64,000 nt of DNA from Antilocapra americana (taxonomy: Eukaryota; Chordata; Mammalia; Artiodactyla; Antilocapridae). The DNA is taken from contig ML661885.1 in NCBI GenBank assembly GCA_007570785.1, positions 39,130,009 through 39,194,008 of the forward strand, given 5' to 3'. Under the pieces are notes generated by a model. The model saw only the letters and a list, made by a program, of their open reading frames with translations. It did no database searches and had not been told where the DNA came from. Shown one piece after another: positions 21,885 through 32,794 of this stretch. Position 1 is the first letter of the stretch, and each line of letters begins with the position of its first letter. The translations under genes and the position numbers were made by a program.

Positions 21885-22599
21885 GGGAAGCTGAGAGATT
21901 TGTATTTGCTCTTGTTTCTGAGAAGCTAGTGGTATCACTGCCCACTGGCACCTTACTGTCTCTTTCTGGAGTGGTGAGGCAGGAGGAGGGATGCAATGAA
22001 AAGATTTAAATGAAAATAACTGAGTTGACACCAATGGGAAAGGATTTAAGAGGGACAGTACTCCAGAGTTTTTCTATTTCTTTTTACAAAAAGAGAGCTA
22101 CATATATCTTATTATACAGTCAAAATACTTTGTAGATTTTGCACACATTCTCTCATTAAAAGGTTCACATCATAGAATCAACATGCACATTTAAGGAGAG
22201 ATGGTTCTTTGCCACATTCCTCAAAGGTGTTTAACTGATAGCTCATGTTACAATCATCAGTGACTTACATTCAGAAAATAATACTTACCTGGAACCTTGT
22301 TTGCGTTTTCAGTCATGCCCATCTTTTCTGCTTGAAGATTTCCATGTAGTACTATTTGCATATCTGCATATAAATTATTACCATTGGTGGAATTAATAAA
22401 CCAGAGGACCTGTGGGATCACCTTCAGGTCTTGCTTTCTAAAATCAGAGAGTAGTTCATGGACCAAAGGGAGGCATAATGCGTATCTGTTTTAATTTTCA
22501 GGAATTTCCTGGTTTCTGATTTACAGATTACATGAATCAAAGTGATTATTTCTATATAAGACATGAGGAATAATAAAAATGTTGTTAGTGTGATCCTTC
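21885..22599. other. Unassigned sequence
   Basis: About 700 bases with no recognised gene or repeat. A 69-codon minus frame at 22257-22466 matches nothing. Confidence 0.45.
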
Positions 22600-22808
22600 A
22601 GTACAGGATTTCTTAGCTGCAGCACTGTTAACATTTTGGACTGGATGATTCTTTTGTGAAGAGCTGTCCTATGCGTGGTAGGATGCTTGGTGGCCTCATG
22701 GTGCCAGTAGTATCTCCCAAGTGTGACAGCCACTTCTAGACATTGCCAGATGTCTTCTTGGGGGAGCAAAATCACCCTCATCAAGAACCGCTTCTTCAGT
22801 ACATCATC
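22600..22808 (+). mobile_element. hAT-Charlie nonautonomous element
   Basis: GCAGCACTGTTAACATTTTGG, TGTCCTATGCGTGGTAGGATG, CATTGCCAGATGTCTTCTTGG and GCAAAATCACCC follow a common hAT-type MER element of mammals. I think MER20, but the exact name should be confirmed by search. Confidence 0.68.
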
Positions 22809-22876
22809 ATCAGGGGCTCTCGGTGCTATTTTAGCTTTGTAAATATTTGTTGTATTGCAAACACATCCAACTCTAA

Positions 22877-23008
22877 TCACTGACTCAATGGACATGAGTT
22901 TGAGTAAACTCCAGGAGTTGGTGATGGACAAGGAAGCCTGGTGTGCTGCAGTCCATGGGGTCGCAAAAAGTCTGACATGACTGAGCAACTAAACTGAACT
23001 GAGCTGAT
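22877..23008 (+). mobile_element. BovB 3' end fragment
   Basis: ATCACTGACTCAATGGACATG, GAGTTTGAGTAAACTCCAGG, GTCCATGGGGTCGCAAAAAG and GACTGAGCAACTAAACTGAAC form the last 130 bases of BovB in sense orientation. It is strongly 5' truncated. Confidence 0.9.
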
Positions 23009-23529
23009 GATACATAGAAACTTACACAAGACACATTCAACAAGTTTGTTTCTGGTTTTATAGGAAGCTGAAAACAGAAGAGAGAAAAAAGTGCCATCCT
23101 TTGGTGATGGTTCTTGACATTTTAGTGTAAGTTATTACAATATTATATTGGTTTAATGTTCCCTTAACATCTGTGGTTTACTCAGAGTTCCTGAAAATGG
23201 GAAAAATGTGTGTTCTGTCGTTGTTCAGCTAAGAAATGGCATTTCCAGATCACTTTAATCATATATGATTGAATCTTCTAAAGTGGTGCTGTGGTGCCTG
23301 GGGAGACATAGATTGCATAAATTCACTTAGATGTATGACTAATATATGACACCATTAAGAGAATTTTATTTTGAATTCCTTTTTACTGTTATTATTTACT
23401 TTGCCTAAAGGCCTCTTGACTCAAAGTGTTTCACAGAGCTCAAATGAGACCAATGTTATTTTGTTATGTAGAACTGTTTTTCATGTTGCTATTATGTTCA
23501 GGAATATTTAAGAGCTTCCAACTGTTTCA
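23009..23529. other. Unassigned sequence
   Basis: Nothing recognised apart from a possible 20-base BovB-like scrap at 23216-23236. Confidence 0.45.
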
Positions 23530-24235
23530 GAAATAAAGTTCTAACTCTTTTCCATGGCACTTAAAGCCTTTCCTAACTGGGCAACAATCCATCTTTTCAG
23601 ATTTGCTTGTCTCCATATTACACTTCAGTGGCAATGAACTCGGTTGCCCAGGGCATCCTTGCATTTTTCTGCCTTTATAGCTTTTCTCATGTTATGATCT
23701 CTACCCCACAGATTCCAATCCATGTTTCAGAATCATTTCTTCCATGAAATTTTCCCAAATTGTCTCAGTTGGAATTAATTTCTCTCTGTGTCCTATAATA
23801 TTTGGAAAGCACTACACTAGTGCTTTTCAAACTATCTATGGGAAGGACTAGATTTTTTAAAAATTCTTATTTATTACAGGCCAGTATGTATCCTCCTGTC
23901 TATGACCAGTACTGGGATAGCACCATGTAAAATTCACATATCTGAACTGTCTAGACCTTATTCAACAAGCCAAGCCCATTTGATCACACATTTGAATGGT
24001 GCAGCTATGTCCAATGCTGTAAATGTGTCTAAACAATTACTTGCAATCTCTGTACTGGTTCTGTTGCTGTCTGATGAGAAATAGTTCATGAGGTGATGCT
24101 GGTTCAGAGACTACACTTTAAGTAGCTCGGCTGTAGATGATAAGCTCTGCAAGACAGGGCCCAGGTCTGCTTTTTTCATCATTATTATCCTAGCACCTGG
24201 CATCGCCATCACATGGTAAGCACACATATTCTACA
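23530..24235 (+). mobile_element. L2-like LINE 3' region with a hAT-like insert
   Basis: AAGTTCTAACTCTTTTCCATGGC and CTTAAAGCCTTTCCTAACTGG resemble the plus strand of old L2. Bases 24130-24225 give the L2 terminus (GATAAGCTCTGCAAGACAGG ... CCTAGCACCTGGCATCG). In between, 23815-24125 includes TTTTCAAACTATC ... GATGCTGGTTCAGAGACTACAC, which resembles a hAT/MER5-type element. All boundaries are approximate. Confidence 0.5.
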
Positions 24236-24322
24236 TAGAAGTGTCATATTATAGATAAAAGTACCAAAATAGCTTGAATCAGATCTTGATCACTTTTTAG
24301 CATTTACAGGATGATCATGTCT

Positions 24323-24499
24323 GCTGCTGCTGCTGCTAAGTCGCTTCAGTCGTGTCCGACTCTGTGCGACCCCATAGACAGCAGCCTGCCAGGCTCCCTC
24401 ATCCCTGGAATTCTCCAGGCAAGAACACTGGAGTGGGTTGCCATTTCCTTCTCCAATGCATGAAAGTGAAAAGCGAAAGTGAAGTTACTCAGTCGTGTC
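24323..24499 (-). mobile_element. Bov-A2 SINE with long TSD
   Basis: The (CTG)n start, AAGTCGCTTCAGTCGTGTCC, GTGCGACCCCATAGACAGC, AGAACACTGGAGTGGGTTGC and TCCAATGCATGAAAGTGAAA are diagnostic. The 11-base perfect TSD TGATCATGTCT is at 24312-24322 and 24500-24510, indicating a fairly recent insertion. Confidence 0.95.
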
Positions 24500-24510
24500 T
24501 GATCATGTCT

Positions 24511-25437
24511 AACCTGTATCAGTAAGAAATATCAGACTGAAAATAGAAATGAATGAGAATATCAGACTGTTTTCTTTGAAACATACATTCTCTTAGTATA
24601 AAATCTATTGAAATTTAACACCCAACCTGCTATTGCTGGTATAACATTTAAGAATGAAGCTCACTTAATGATTTCATTTTCTTTCTCTAAATAGTTGCAA
24701 AAACTCACTGTATTCAACTTAATTTAAGTGAAATAAGTGGAGCTTAGAAGAGATCTAAAACACTTCACCTGTTAAATGACAGTGTTGAAAAACTAAGAGA
24801 GATGTATTTCTTGTAAGAAAAAAACCCACAAAAAGAAAACTATATTTGAAATCAAAATGGCCCCTCAAGGGGATACTAAATAGTCCAAAATTTTATTTTT
24901 GAAAATGTGAATCACATGGAGTTAGTTTAACATCTACCACTGTAATTTTCTACTGGGGAAAACACCTGGCAAATGAGTCATATTTTCAAAATTTAAAATT
25001 TAAGAGATATAGAATACTTGGCAATGCTGTTTTTGAACATGGATTTCTAACTTTTAGTAGTTCAAGAGTGTCTTTCTGAAGTGGTAAGTAGTTGTAATTG
25101 AACGTTCATATTTTTCATTGACTATTTCATTGTACTAAAACTGACAGTCAAGAGAAACAAGAACGCTTACTACACGCTTTTCCCACCTTATTAGCCACTG
25201 AGTTTTCCATAGAACTTTTGTTATTTCTGGGAAACATGTGGCAAATGACCAGAACCATAATTAGTAACAATTTGTTGTTATAGGAATTCAGATTTTGGCA
25301 ATTTCTAACTTTTTCCTTTGAAATTCAAAAGCTGTGAGTACAGATCCTAAAGGTGCATTCTGGAGTCAGCTTTTCCCTCCTTTACAAACTGTGATATTGT
25401 TTTGAAGACTCACAAACACTTTAATAGCTCTGCCTGA
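24511..25437. other. Unassigned sequence
   Basis: About 930 bases, A/T-rich, without recognised repeats or coding similarity. Confidence 0.45.
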
Positions 25438-25650
25438 GACCCAGAAGGTGCCAGAAGAAGGTGCTGTTCTAAGCACTTTACACACATCAACTTATCTAAT
25501 CATCGCAAAAACAGGGGAGAAAACAAATGGCACAAAGACATTAATTTGCCAAAATCACTCCCATGAGCAATTGTGTAGCTGAGATTCGCCTCAGGGAGTC
25601 TGGCTCCAGATTCTGTGCTCTGACTTTCATAGAGTAGTATCTTGTGCTGT
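25438..25650 (-). mobile_element. MIR SINE
   Basis: GTGCTGTTCTAAGCACTTTACAC, CATCAACTTATCTAATC, ATTTGCCAAAATCACTC, GGGAGTCTGGCTCCAGATTC and TGTGCTCTGACTTTC are the complement of MIR in the right order. Confidence 0.75.
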
Positions 25651-26383
25651 ATTGCTCCTGTAAGTAGAGGTTGCATTGGTAGAATCTTGCTGAAGACTTT
25701 ATTTTCTTGCTGTCTCTGGGAAATGCTAGATGACTATGAATGATGGGTAACTGAGAATTCTGGGTAACCAAGGAATCCTGGGTGACCAGGGAATGCTGGT
25801 AACTGGGGGAAAGGGGTGCAAAGCCGTTAGTTGTCTGCTTACTCTGAGCAACTTTCTAGCATCTGTAAACCAAAGAATTGTCATCAATACAAGGTCGGGG
25901 ACTGTCCTATAGAGTCTGTCACTCTCACATAGGATCCCTAAAAACAGTATTATTTTAGAATCAGAAGGATGAATATTTGTAGTAATCACTTTTGCTTTGT
26001 GTTGGATCCATGGCTGCTGAGGCTAATTATTCACAGAAGTAAGGCATCCCATGTTACTAATGGAGTAATTGAAGACTGAAACTGAGACATTGCTTGGCAA
26101 CAGGCATCATTGTATTTGCTCTTTTGAGCAGGAGCAGCAAAAGCAACTGGTATGTCTTATTGATGTCCTGTCAGGTATTCTTACTTTCCTTTCCAGCTAA
26201 CACTGCTTGTATCCATCGTCTTGGTATTAGCAAAGTGCTTAGACTGTGGCTTGGTGGGGCTCGGTTTAGGTCAGTTCACTTAAGCACAGAGATCAACCCT
26301 AAAAGCTGGCGTTAAACCAATAGAACCAAAAAGAGATTAGGCTGCAGGTAAGAAAAAGTAGCAAAAGATTCCTACAACCCTGG
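25651..26383. other. Unassigned sequence with a short internal repeat
   Basis: No named repeat. At 25738-25806 there is a degenerate 15-18-base tandem pattern: AATGATGGGTAACTGAG, AATTCTGGGTAACCAAGG, AATCCTGGGTGACCAGGG, AATGCTGGTAACTG. It is about four units and a candidate small minisatellite. Confidence 0.5.
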
Positions 26384-26389
26384 TGTTCT

Positions 26390-26513
26390 GAGTGCTCAGT
26401 CTCTCAGTCGTGTCCAACTCTTTTGTGACCCCCATGGATTCCAGGCTCCTCTGTCCATGGGATTTTCCAGGCCAGAATATCAGAGTGGGTTGCCATTTCC
26501 TACTCCAGGTTAA
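26390..26513 (-). mobile_element. Bov-A monomer SINE
   Basis: CAGTCTCTCAGTCGTGTCC, CCATGGGATTTTCCAGGC and GAGTGGGTTGCCATTTCC form one BovA unit without the tRNA head. The candidate 6-base TSD TGTTCT is at 26384-26389 and 26514-26519. Confidence 0.85.
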
Positions 26514-26789
26514 TGTTCTATATAAGGCTCCTAATTTTCACTCCTGGCAAGTATGTTGATGGTAAGTGATATCACTCCTGTAAGCTGCGGGAACTTGCTG
26601 AAATATTCTTCTGACTTACTGTTTTGTTGGCCTTGACCTTCCAGGCACTGACAGAATCCATAACTATAAGTGAACGTGTTTCCTTCTAATAAAAATGTAA
26701 TGCTTTCACTAATATCAGTGCTAGCACTCCCCTGTCATTTACCCAAGCCCTCCTTCCATCTTCAAATTAAGCGTAACTATACATCTGAG

Positions 26790-26990
26790 CTTCCCTGATG
26801 GTTCAGAGGGTAAAAAGTCTGCCTCCAGTGCAGGAGACCCGGGTTCAATCCCTGGGTCGGGAAGATCCCCTGGACAAAGAAATGGCAACCCATTCCTGTA
26901 CTCTTGCCTGGAAAATTGCATGGACTGAGGAGCCTGGTAGACTACAGTCCATGAGGTCACAGAGAGTCGGACATGACTGAGCAAGTTCAC
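26790..26990 (+). mobile_element. Bov-tA SINE with TSD
   Basis: The tRNA head (CTTCCCTGATGGTTCAGAGG, GACCCGGGTTCAATCCCTGG) and full body end in CGGACATGACTGAGCAAGTT. The perfect 11-base TSD ATACATCTGAG is at 26779-26789 and 26991-27001. Confidence 0.95.
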
Positions 26991-27001
26991 ATACATCTGA
27001 G

Positions 27002-27864
27002 AATCCTAGCATTCTTCTACTATCTTTTCTTTCTCTGCCTCCAAAGTCATCCTAGCTTGGTATCTTAAATTTCAGTGTTCTAACTTGACTTCTGCTCTGA
27101 TAATGAGCAAGAAATTCCAAGGATTGAGGCCATCTTAAAGGAAAGACTCTATAAAGTGGCTTGAACAGTTGTGGGAGGAAAGAGGAGCTAATGTTCCTAC
27201 CTGAAGACAGTGGGGAAAGAATCAGTTCACCCCTGGAACAGGGCAGCTATTCATCCTGGAGTGGGGAGATGTTCCACTTGGATTGTCATCCATTGATTAA
27301 TGACTGTTTGATCCCAAGATAGGTGGAGAAGTTTGGAATTCAAATGAGCATATTGTTCAATTCCTTGTCCCTCTTGGGGAAGGGTCCTGGAATGTGTAAT
27401 TTTTTCCTCTTGTTTCTGTTTGCAGGGCTTTCCACATGCTTGGCTTTGCTTTTGCTATGCTGTGTCCTAGAATCACTAATTAATTATGGACCCAGTTCCT
27501 TCTGTGCACTTTGCTAATTGGATGTCTTGAAAATTGCTCCATGCTGGCTTAAATAATGATGAGAGAATTAAAAGGCTGAGAGGTGCTGGGAAAGATGGAG
27601 AGACCATAACCATTGGAAATTCAGCAAATATCACAGCTGATTCTCCAGTAAACAGGGAAGACAGAGCACTGGGACCACGGGGCTAGAAAAAGTACATATA
27701 ATGAAGCGATGAAAGGGGACAGGGTCAGCAAGAGCATCCATTGTTGAGAAAGACATTTTTGCGGATGGAAATCCTGTCTGAAGATTGTGCAGTCTGGGTG
27801 GCTCCAGTCAGTTAATGCCTCCTGTTGGGCAAGTAGAAGGGAGAGTGTTCCCTGAGAACAGGGA
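27002..27864. other. Unassigned sequence
   Basis: About 860 bases. A minus frame of 107 codons (27621-27944) resembles no known protein and runs into a MIR. Nothing else was recognised. Confidence 0.45.
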
Positions 27865-28110
27865 AAGAGCCAGGACTTCGGAGTCCAACATACTGACATC
27901 TGTGTCTGGACTCTGCCATTTGCTAGCTGTGGGATTTGGAGCAAATGACTTTACCTCTCTAAGCATCCAGCTCTTCATCTGTGAAGTGAAAAATAATGGT
28001 ACTTGTCTCAGAGTTGTGGGGAGGAATAAGTGGGAGCAAATTGGTTAGTGTCTAGACCACTTCCTGGCACACAGAAAACTCTCAGTAGTGGCTCGCCATT
28101 ATTATTATAC
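27865..28110 (+). mobile_element. MIR SINE, nearly full length
   Basis: Motifs in order: GACTCTGCCATTTGCTAGCTG, GGGATTTGGAGCAAATGACTT, TACCTCTCTAAGC, CTTCATCTGTGAAGTG, ATAATGGTACTTGTCTCAG, GACCACTTCCTGGCACACAG. This is the best preserved MIR in the window. Confidence 0.85.
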
Positions 28111-28524
28111 AGTTATGTTCTCAACATAATGATTTAATAACAATAAAAATATTAATAACAGGTAAGGTGCTTAGCCTGGCACAGCTCAGGAAGTGTTGGC
28201 TTTAAAATGCATTGGAGGAGAATCATGATTCCCATTCTGTCTTCTCCACTCTTCTCCTGGCCAGTTTGGTTTTCCCTCTTACCGCCCGACCCCACGTCAC
28301 CCCCACCTCACTCTTCCTCTTAGGGAAGAAGAGGAATTTAAAAACTGGATGAGATAAGTGCAGCTGTGGCCTTTGGTTATTGGAAAGGAGACCCCCCAGA
28401 CCACAACTGGCCAAATAACCCCTGGAAACCACTCCCAAAGTGCATTCTATTAGCCTCCGCTGCTACTTATGTCATTTAGACATAGGTGATTTGCAACTTC
28501 AGATTCCAGATTTTTCTTTCCCAT
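28111..28524. other. Unassigned sequence
   Basis: A pyrimidine-rich stretch at 28230-28320 (ending in CTTCTCCTGGCCAG at 28264) looks splice-acceptor-like, but no exon was identified downstream. Confidence 0.4.
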
Positions 28525-28665
28525 TAGAATGAAAGTCTTCAAGACGGCAAGGATTTTTGTCTCTTTTGTTCACTGCTATTTCTCTAGTGCCCTGTTTGGT
28601 GTTATTTCTCTAGTGTTTAGAACTATGCCATGTACATGTATGTGTCCAGTGAATATTTGTTGGAG
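28525..28665 (+). mobile_element. L2 LINE terminus
   Basis: AGAATGAAAGTCTTCAAGACGG, GGATTTTTGTCTCTTTTGTTC, ACTGCTATTTCTCTAGTGCC and GTGAATATTTGTTGGAGAG follow the L2 3' terminal consensus. A 15-base internal duplication (GTTATTTCTCTAGTG-like) lies at 28577-28617. Confidence 0.75.
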
Positions 28666-28708
28666 AGAGGAGGGAAGGAAGGAAGGAAGGAAAGAAGGAA
28701 GGATAGAG
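28663..28708. repeat. (GGAA)n microsatellite
   Basis: Roughly ten GGAA/GAAGG units, with an A/G interruption, at the L2 terminus. Confidence 0.85.
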
Positions 28709-28849
28709 GTCTAGGAGGGGTCCAGGCAGTCTTGAATGTGATGGAACCGAGGCACCTTTTGGAGGAAAGTGGGTAATTTGTGTGTTATCAGTATATACAG
28801 CATAAAAACAGTACAACTTGATAGGTACCGTATTAGTTTCCTAGAGGTG

Positions 28850-29262
28850 CCATAACAAAGGATCACAAACTGGCAGCTTAAAACGACAGAGAATTATCCT
28901 CTCACAGTTCTGGAGGCTAGGAGTGTGCAATCAAGGTGTTGTCGGGACCCTATTACCCCCAGAGGATCTAGAGAAGAAGCCTGCCTTGTTTCTTCCTACT
29001 TCTGGTAGCCCAGGTCCCAGGTACTGGTTTGTGGCAGCATAAACCGAATCTCCAGTGCTGTCTCCGTGTGGCAGTCTTCCTTTTGTGTCTCTGTCTTGTC
29101 TTAGAGGGACTCCCGTCATAGTGGATTAAGAATTCATCCTGCCCCAGTCGACTTCATCTTAACTAATTAAATCGGAAACTACCCTATTTTCAAATCAGGT
29201 CACTTTGAGATACTGAGGATTAAGATTTCAACATATCTTTTTGAGAAGACACAGTGTTGACT
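28850..29262 (-). mobile_element. MLT1-type (MaLR) LTR
   Basis: The complement of an MLT1 LTR: GTATTAGTTTCCTAGAGGTGCC, ATAACAAAGGATCACAAACTG, CTCACAGTTCTGGAGGCTAGG, CCGTCATAGTGGATTAAG, TTTCAAATCAGGTCAC, GAGATACTGAGGATTAAG, TTCAACATAT. It is a solitary LTR with no internal genes. Confidence 0.8.
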
Positions 29263-29394
29263 AGGATTTTATTTATTCTCACTAGGATTTTAGACGTAAG
29301 GTAGAGGCTTTAAGGTGTCAACATATAGGTGAGTTGATTGAAAGTCACTGAGCCATATCTGAGGATATCAGTAAATCTTGTATTTGTACTGATA

Positions 29395-29545
29395 TATAGA
29401 TTAATAGATATACATATATTTATGTATATCTACACAACTATGTTCTTATATGCAAATGTGTATGTATATATATCACACATATATACATACACTCATATAC
29501 ATATTTATATACAAATGCAGATAGATACAGACATTAATATTGATA
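29395..29545. repeat. (TATG/ATAC)n-rich low-complexity tract
   Basis: Interspersed ATATAC, TATGTA and CACATA units over about 150 bases. It is a degenerate compound microsatellite. The plus frame across it gives a tyrosine/isoleucine-rich translation that is not a gene. Confidence 0.8.
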
Positions 29546-29872
29546 TGTGTATATTGATGGGTTCATGTACATACATGTATTTTCTAGCTCTATCTACTGA
29601 CCGAGTCTAGAAGCAATGATGCCCAGTAACAAGGAACATACCCAGCTCCCACATCTTGGTTTCTAAATACCATTCTCCAATCAAAGACACCAAGGCTGTT
29701 TGGAGGAATGGCTGATTTTAGAGCTGAGGCAGGGAAAAATACAAGATGAATTTGGGGTACCCTGTAGTGCTAGAATGTTTAAAAGTTTTTTTTTTTTTTA
29801 AGGGTAGAGCATGTCAAAGGATACAGGCATCAACCTGAAAGCTCCCTGTAGCCAAAGCTGGATTAATTTAAG
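29546..29872. other. Unassigned sequence
   Basis: Nothing recognised except a poly(T) run at 29786-29799. Confidence 0.4.
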
Positions 29873-29886
29873 AAAAAAAAGAAAAG

Positions 29887-29995
29887 TAGAAATTCTCTGA
29901 TGGTCCAGTGGTTAGGATTCCAAGGTCCCACTGCAGGGGGCACAGTTCGATCCCTGGTTAGGAAATAAAATCCTGCAAGCTTGATGGCATGGATG
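29887..29995 (+). mobile_element. CHR-type tRNA SINE, short
   Basis: AATTCTCTGATGGTCCAGTGG, TTAGGATTCCAAGG and CAGTTCGATCCCTGGTTAGG are the tRNA-derived head with A and B boxes. The body is cut short. The A-rich flanks AAAAAAAGAAAAG at 29874-29886 and 29996-30008 form a plausible TSD. It is a SINE head, not a tRNA gene. Confidence 0.8.
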
Positions 29996-30019
29996 AAAAA
30001 AAGAAAAGAAAGAAAGGAA

Positions 30020-30965
30020 GAAAATGATAGTATTAGTATAGGCTATGGCCAAAAGAATGAAATATACCCATGTGTCCATACTGGTATAAAGAAATGATAG
30101 AATGAATAAATAAATAGAAGAAAATCTTTCTTACAGATGAATTCAAACTACAAATGTAGAGAACATGAGGGCAAAAAAAAATTTATCCTTAGAACACGGC
30201 AGCAGACAAGTTGCTGCAGACAAGATCAACTGATGAATCCCTAAGATTAGTGGGCCAGCCTTTAGGGGAAAAAGGATATTTGCATAGCCTCAGCATCTCT
30301 CTCCCAAAAGATTTACTGACTCCTGTGGTAGTTGTCATCTAATGTCACAGACTGTTTGATAGTTCTCTATCCAGGAGGTGGAGCGCTTTGGGTTTACACT
30401 GGACTTAGTGCCATATTTCTAACATATAGAGTATGGAGGAACTTTTCAGTGGTAAACTTCACTGATATCACTTAAGCAAGGGGTCCAGATGAATACCACT
30501 GCTGGTAAGCAATGACATCTTATCCTTGAAATAAAGGGCACTTACCTCGGTGGCATCCTTCCTCCAATTCCCTAAACCTAATCATGAGAAAATACCAGAC
30601 AAACTCAAACTGACAGAAAGTGTAGAACACCTGACCTCTTCTAAAGTGTCAAAGTCATAAAGAGCAAGGAGAAATCCAGAAACTGTCACGGATTGGAGGA
30701 GGCTAAGGAAACACGGTGACAGATGCAGTGTGGAATCCTTGGTTACATCCTGGAGCAACAACAAAATAATGGAAAAACTGGGGAAATCCAAGTAAAGCCT
30801 GTAATTTACTTAATAGTATTGTACCAATGTTAATTTCTTAGTTTTGATAAATATGCCATGGCTAGAAAAGGTGTTAGAAATAGGAGAAGCTGGGAAATTC
30901 TCTGTACTACCTTTGCAGCTTTTCTGTATGTCTAAAATTATCCTAAAATAAAAAGTTAAAACAGA
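30020..30965 (+). mobile_element. Ancient LINE 3' end (L1ME/HAL1-like)
   Basis: The order CCAGACAAACTCAAACTGACAG, ACATCCTGGAGCAACAACAA, TAATAGTATTGTACCAATG, TTAATTTCTTAGTTTTGATAA, CTTTGCAGCTTTTCTGTATG and AAATTATCCTAAAATAAAAAG matches a well-known old mammalian LINE-type 3' end. The family name is uncertain. The left part (30020-30580) is assigned only by continuity. Confidence 0.55.
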
Positions 30966-31144
30966 AGGCTCTGAGAGGAGGACTCCATAGCGATAATATC
31001 AGATTGTTCCAGTGACGGTTCTCTGAGTGCTTACATCACTTACTCTGGCTGTGTGGTCTAGATGAGATGCAGCTATCAGCTCCCACTTTGGGCTGGTATT
31101 CGTATTATCTCTCTGACTTTATCTCCTACTACTCTCCTAAATAT

Positions 31145-31363
31145 TGTTGTTGTTGTGTTAGTCATTAAGTCGTGTCCAACTCTTTGTGACCCCATGGACT
31201 GTAGCCCGCCAGGCTCCTCTGTCCATGGGACTTCCCAGGCAAGAATACCGGAGTGGGTTGCCATTTCCTTCTCCAGGGGATCTTCCCCTCCCAGGGATTG
31301 AATCCACATCTTCTGCGTTGCAGACGGACTCTTTACCACTGAGCTACCAGGGAAGCCCTCTGT
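31145..31363 (-). mobile_element. Bov-tA SINE with TSD
   Basis: From TGTTGTTGTTGTGTTAGTC through GAGTGGGTTGCCATTTCC to the complementary head (TTTACCACTGAGCTACCAGG). The 7-base TSD TAAATAT is at 31138-31144 and 31364-31370. The antisense frames on both strands are shadows of this SINE. Confidence 0.93.
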
Positions 31364-31370
31364 TAAATAT

Positions 31371-32467
31371 AACTGGATATAATTAGGAATAGATAAGACT
31401 TTCAGGGCTTTGAAAAGACTAGCAGAAGTAACATAGTAGAAAGATTTAGAATGAGCAAACTTTGGGGTTTGAGTTCTAATTCTGCTGCTCTTCACTGGGA
31501 AGATACTGGCCAAGTCATGTGATTTTTCTGGCTTTTTAGCCTCTAAACAGATAGAGTTGAGCCAGAATGCTTCTAATTGTAAATTCGATGGCAATGTTAT
31601 CCTTGGTTACAGAAGGATATGAATTTGACTTATCCATTGAGAAAAAATTCTGCGTAGTTTGGTCTCTGGTGTGAAATTGTGAATCCTCGCTTGGGTAACA
31701 GCTGTGTTCCCACTCTCTGCCCCAAGCTCAGGGCTTTGCAAGGAACAAGGAAGCACATCCAGAAGCTGACCTCATGCCCCATTCTCTCTGGTTACAAGTC
31801 ATCTTCATCAAATGGTGCTTCTCATGCTTTAATCATTCATGTTTTATCTTCGTGATTTTTATTATATCCATATACACTATTTTTTACTTAATATATTTTT
31901 TAACCACTTTATATTTTAACTTACATCTGCTTACATTTTAACTTGCATTCACAGTAATAGCTGTGAAATTTCAGACTTGATATGCCATCTATGCTTTTTC
32001 TAATGTACATTTCATAATTACACAACACCAGTCCACCATAACTAGGCACTGCCCCCAGATGCTCTCTACACTTTGGGAAACCCCTCCATGAAGTGAAGGG
32101 AAGCACCCTAGAGGTCTTAGTGCCATCTATGACCTTCTTCCCAAGATGTTAGAACTTGGGAGGATTTAAAAAGCTTTTCCGATCAGTGAGAATATTGGGG
32201 ATCCCATTCTAGGACACCGGGGTCGCCTCATTTTATTTTGGTTTGGAATAAAATTTAGGAGTGACTAAGCCTTCCTTTTGAGGGAAAAGCCCAAAAGGAG
32301 CTGGAAGGAGGGAAAAACAGGTATTTTTTTTTGGTTTAAAAAATAGAAGTCAATGGCAGAAGAAAGGGCTGGAGAGAAAGAGCAATTAACTGGAGTAAGA
32401 CAAAGTAGCAGGGAAACAAGAGGGTAGTGAGGGAAAACTCTGGAGGGAAAAGCAGCTGCTCAAAGAG
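31371..32467. other. Unassigned sequence
   Basis: About 1.1 kb. An A/T-rich run lies at 31855-31935. No repeat family or gene was recognised. Confidence 0.45.
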
Positions 32468-32738
32468 TTGTTGTTGTTCAGTTGCTAAGTGGTGTCCAAC
32501 TCTTTGCAACCCCACAGACTGCAGCATGCCAGGCTTTTCTGTCCTTCACTGTCTCTTGGAGTTTGCTCAGATTCATATTCATTGAGTTAGTGATGCCATC
32601 CAGCTGCCTCATTCTCTGTCTCCCTCTTCTCCTTTGCCTTCAATTTTTCCCGGCATCAGGGTCTTTTTCAATGGGTCAACTCTTTGCATCAGGTGGCCAA
32701 AGTACTGGAGCTTCAGATTCAATACTTCAAGAGGCAAA
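32468..32738 (-). mobile_element. BovB 3' end, 5' truncated
   Basis: The complement of the BovB terminus: TGTTGTTGTTCAGTTGCTAAG, GACTGCAGCATGCCAGGC, GTGATGCCATCCAGCTGCC, TCAACTCTTTGCATCAGGTGG. It stops at GGAGCTTCAGATTCAATAC. The plus-strand frame of 214 codons (32482-33126) is an antisense run across this BovB and the L1 next to it, not a gene. Confidence 0.92.
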
Positions 32739-32794
32739 GTGTAAAATGAAAGATGAGAGACTTTGTAGAGGTCCTGACATCTTTCATCCTTTTT

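Noticed and set aside
24323..24340. CTG trinucleotide repeat
   Set aside because: It is the normal (CTG)n end of a Bov-A2 SINE.
29887..29995. tRNA gene, because A- and B-box-like sequences are present
   Set aside because: It is the tRNA-derived head of a CHR SINE with flanking direct repeats. The same applies to the other Bov-tA and CHR heads.
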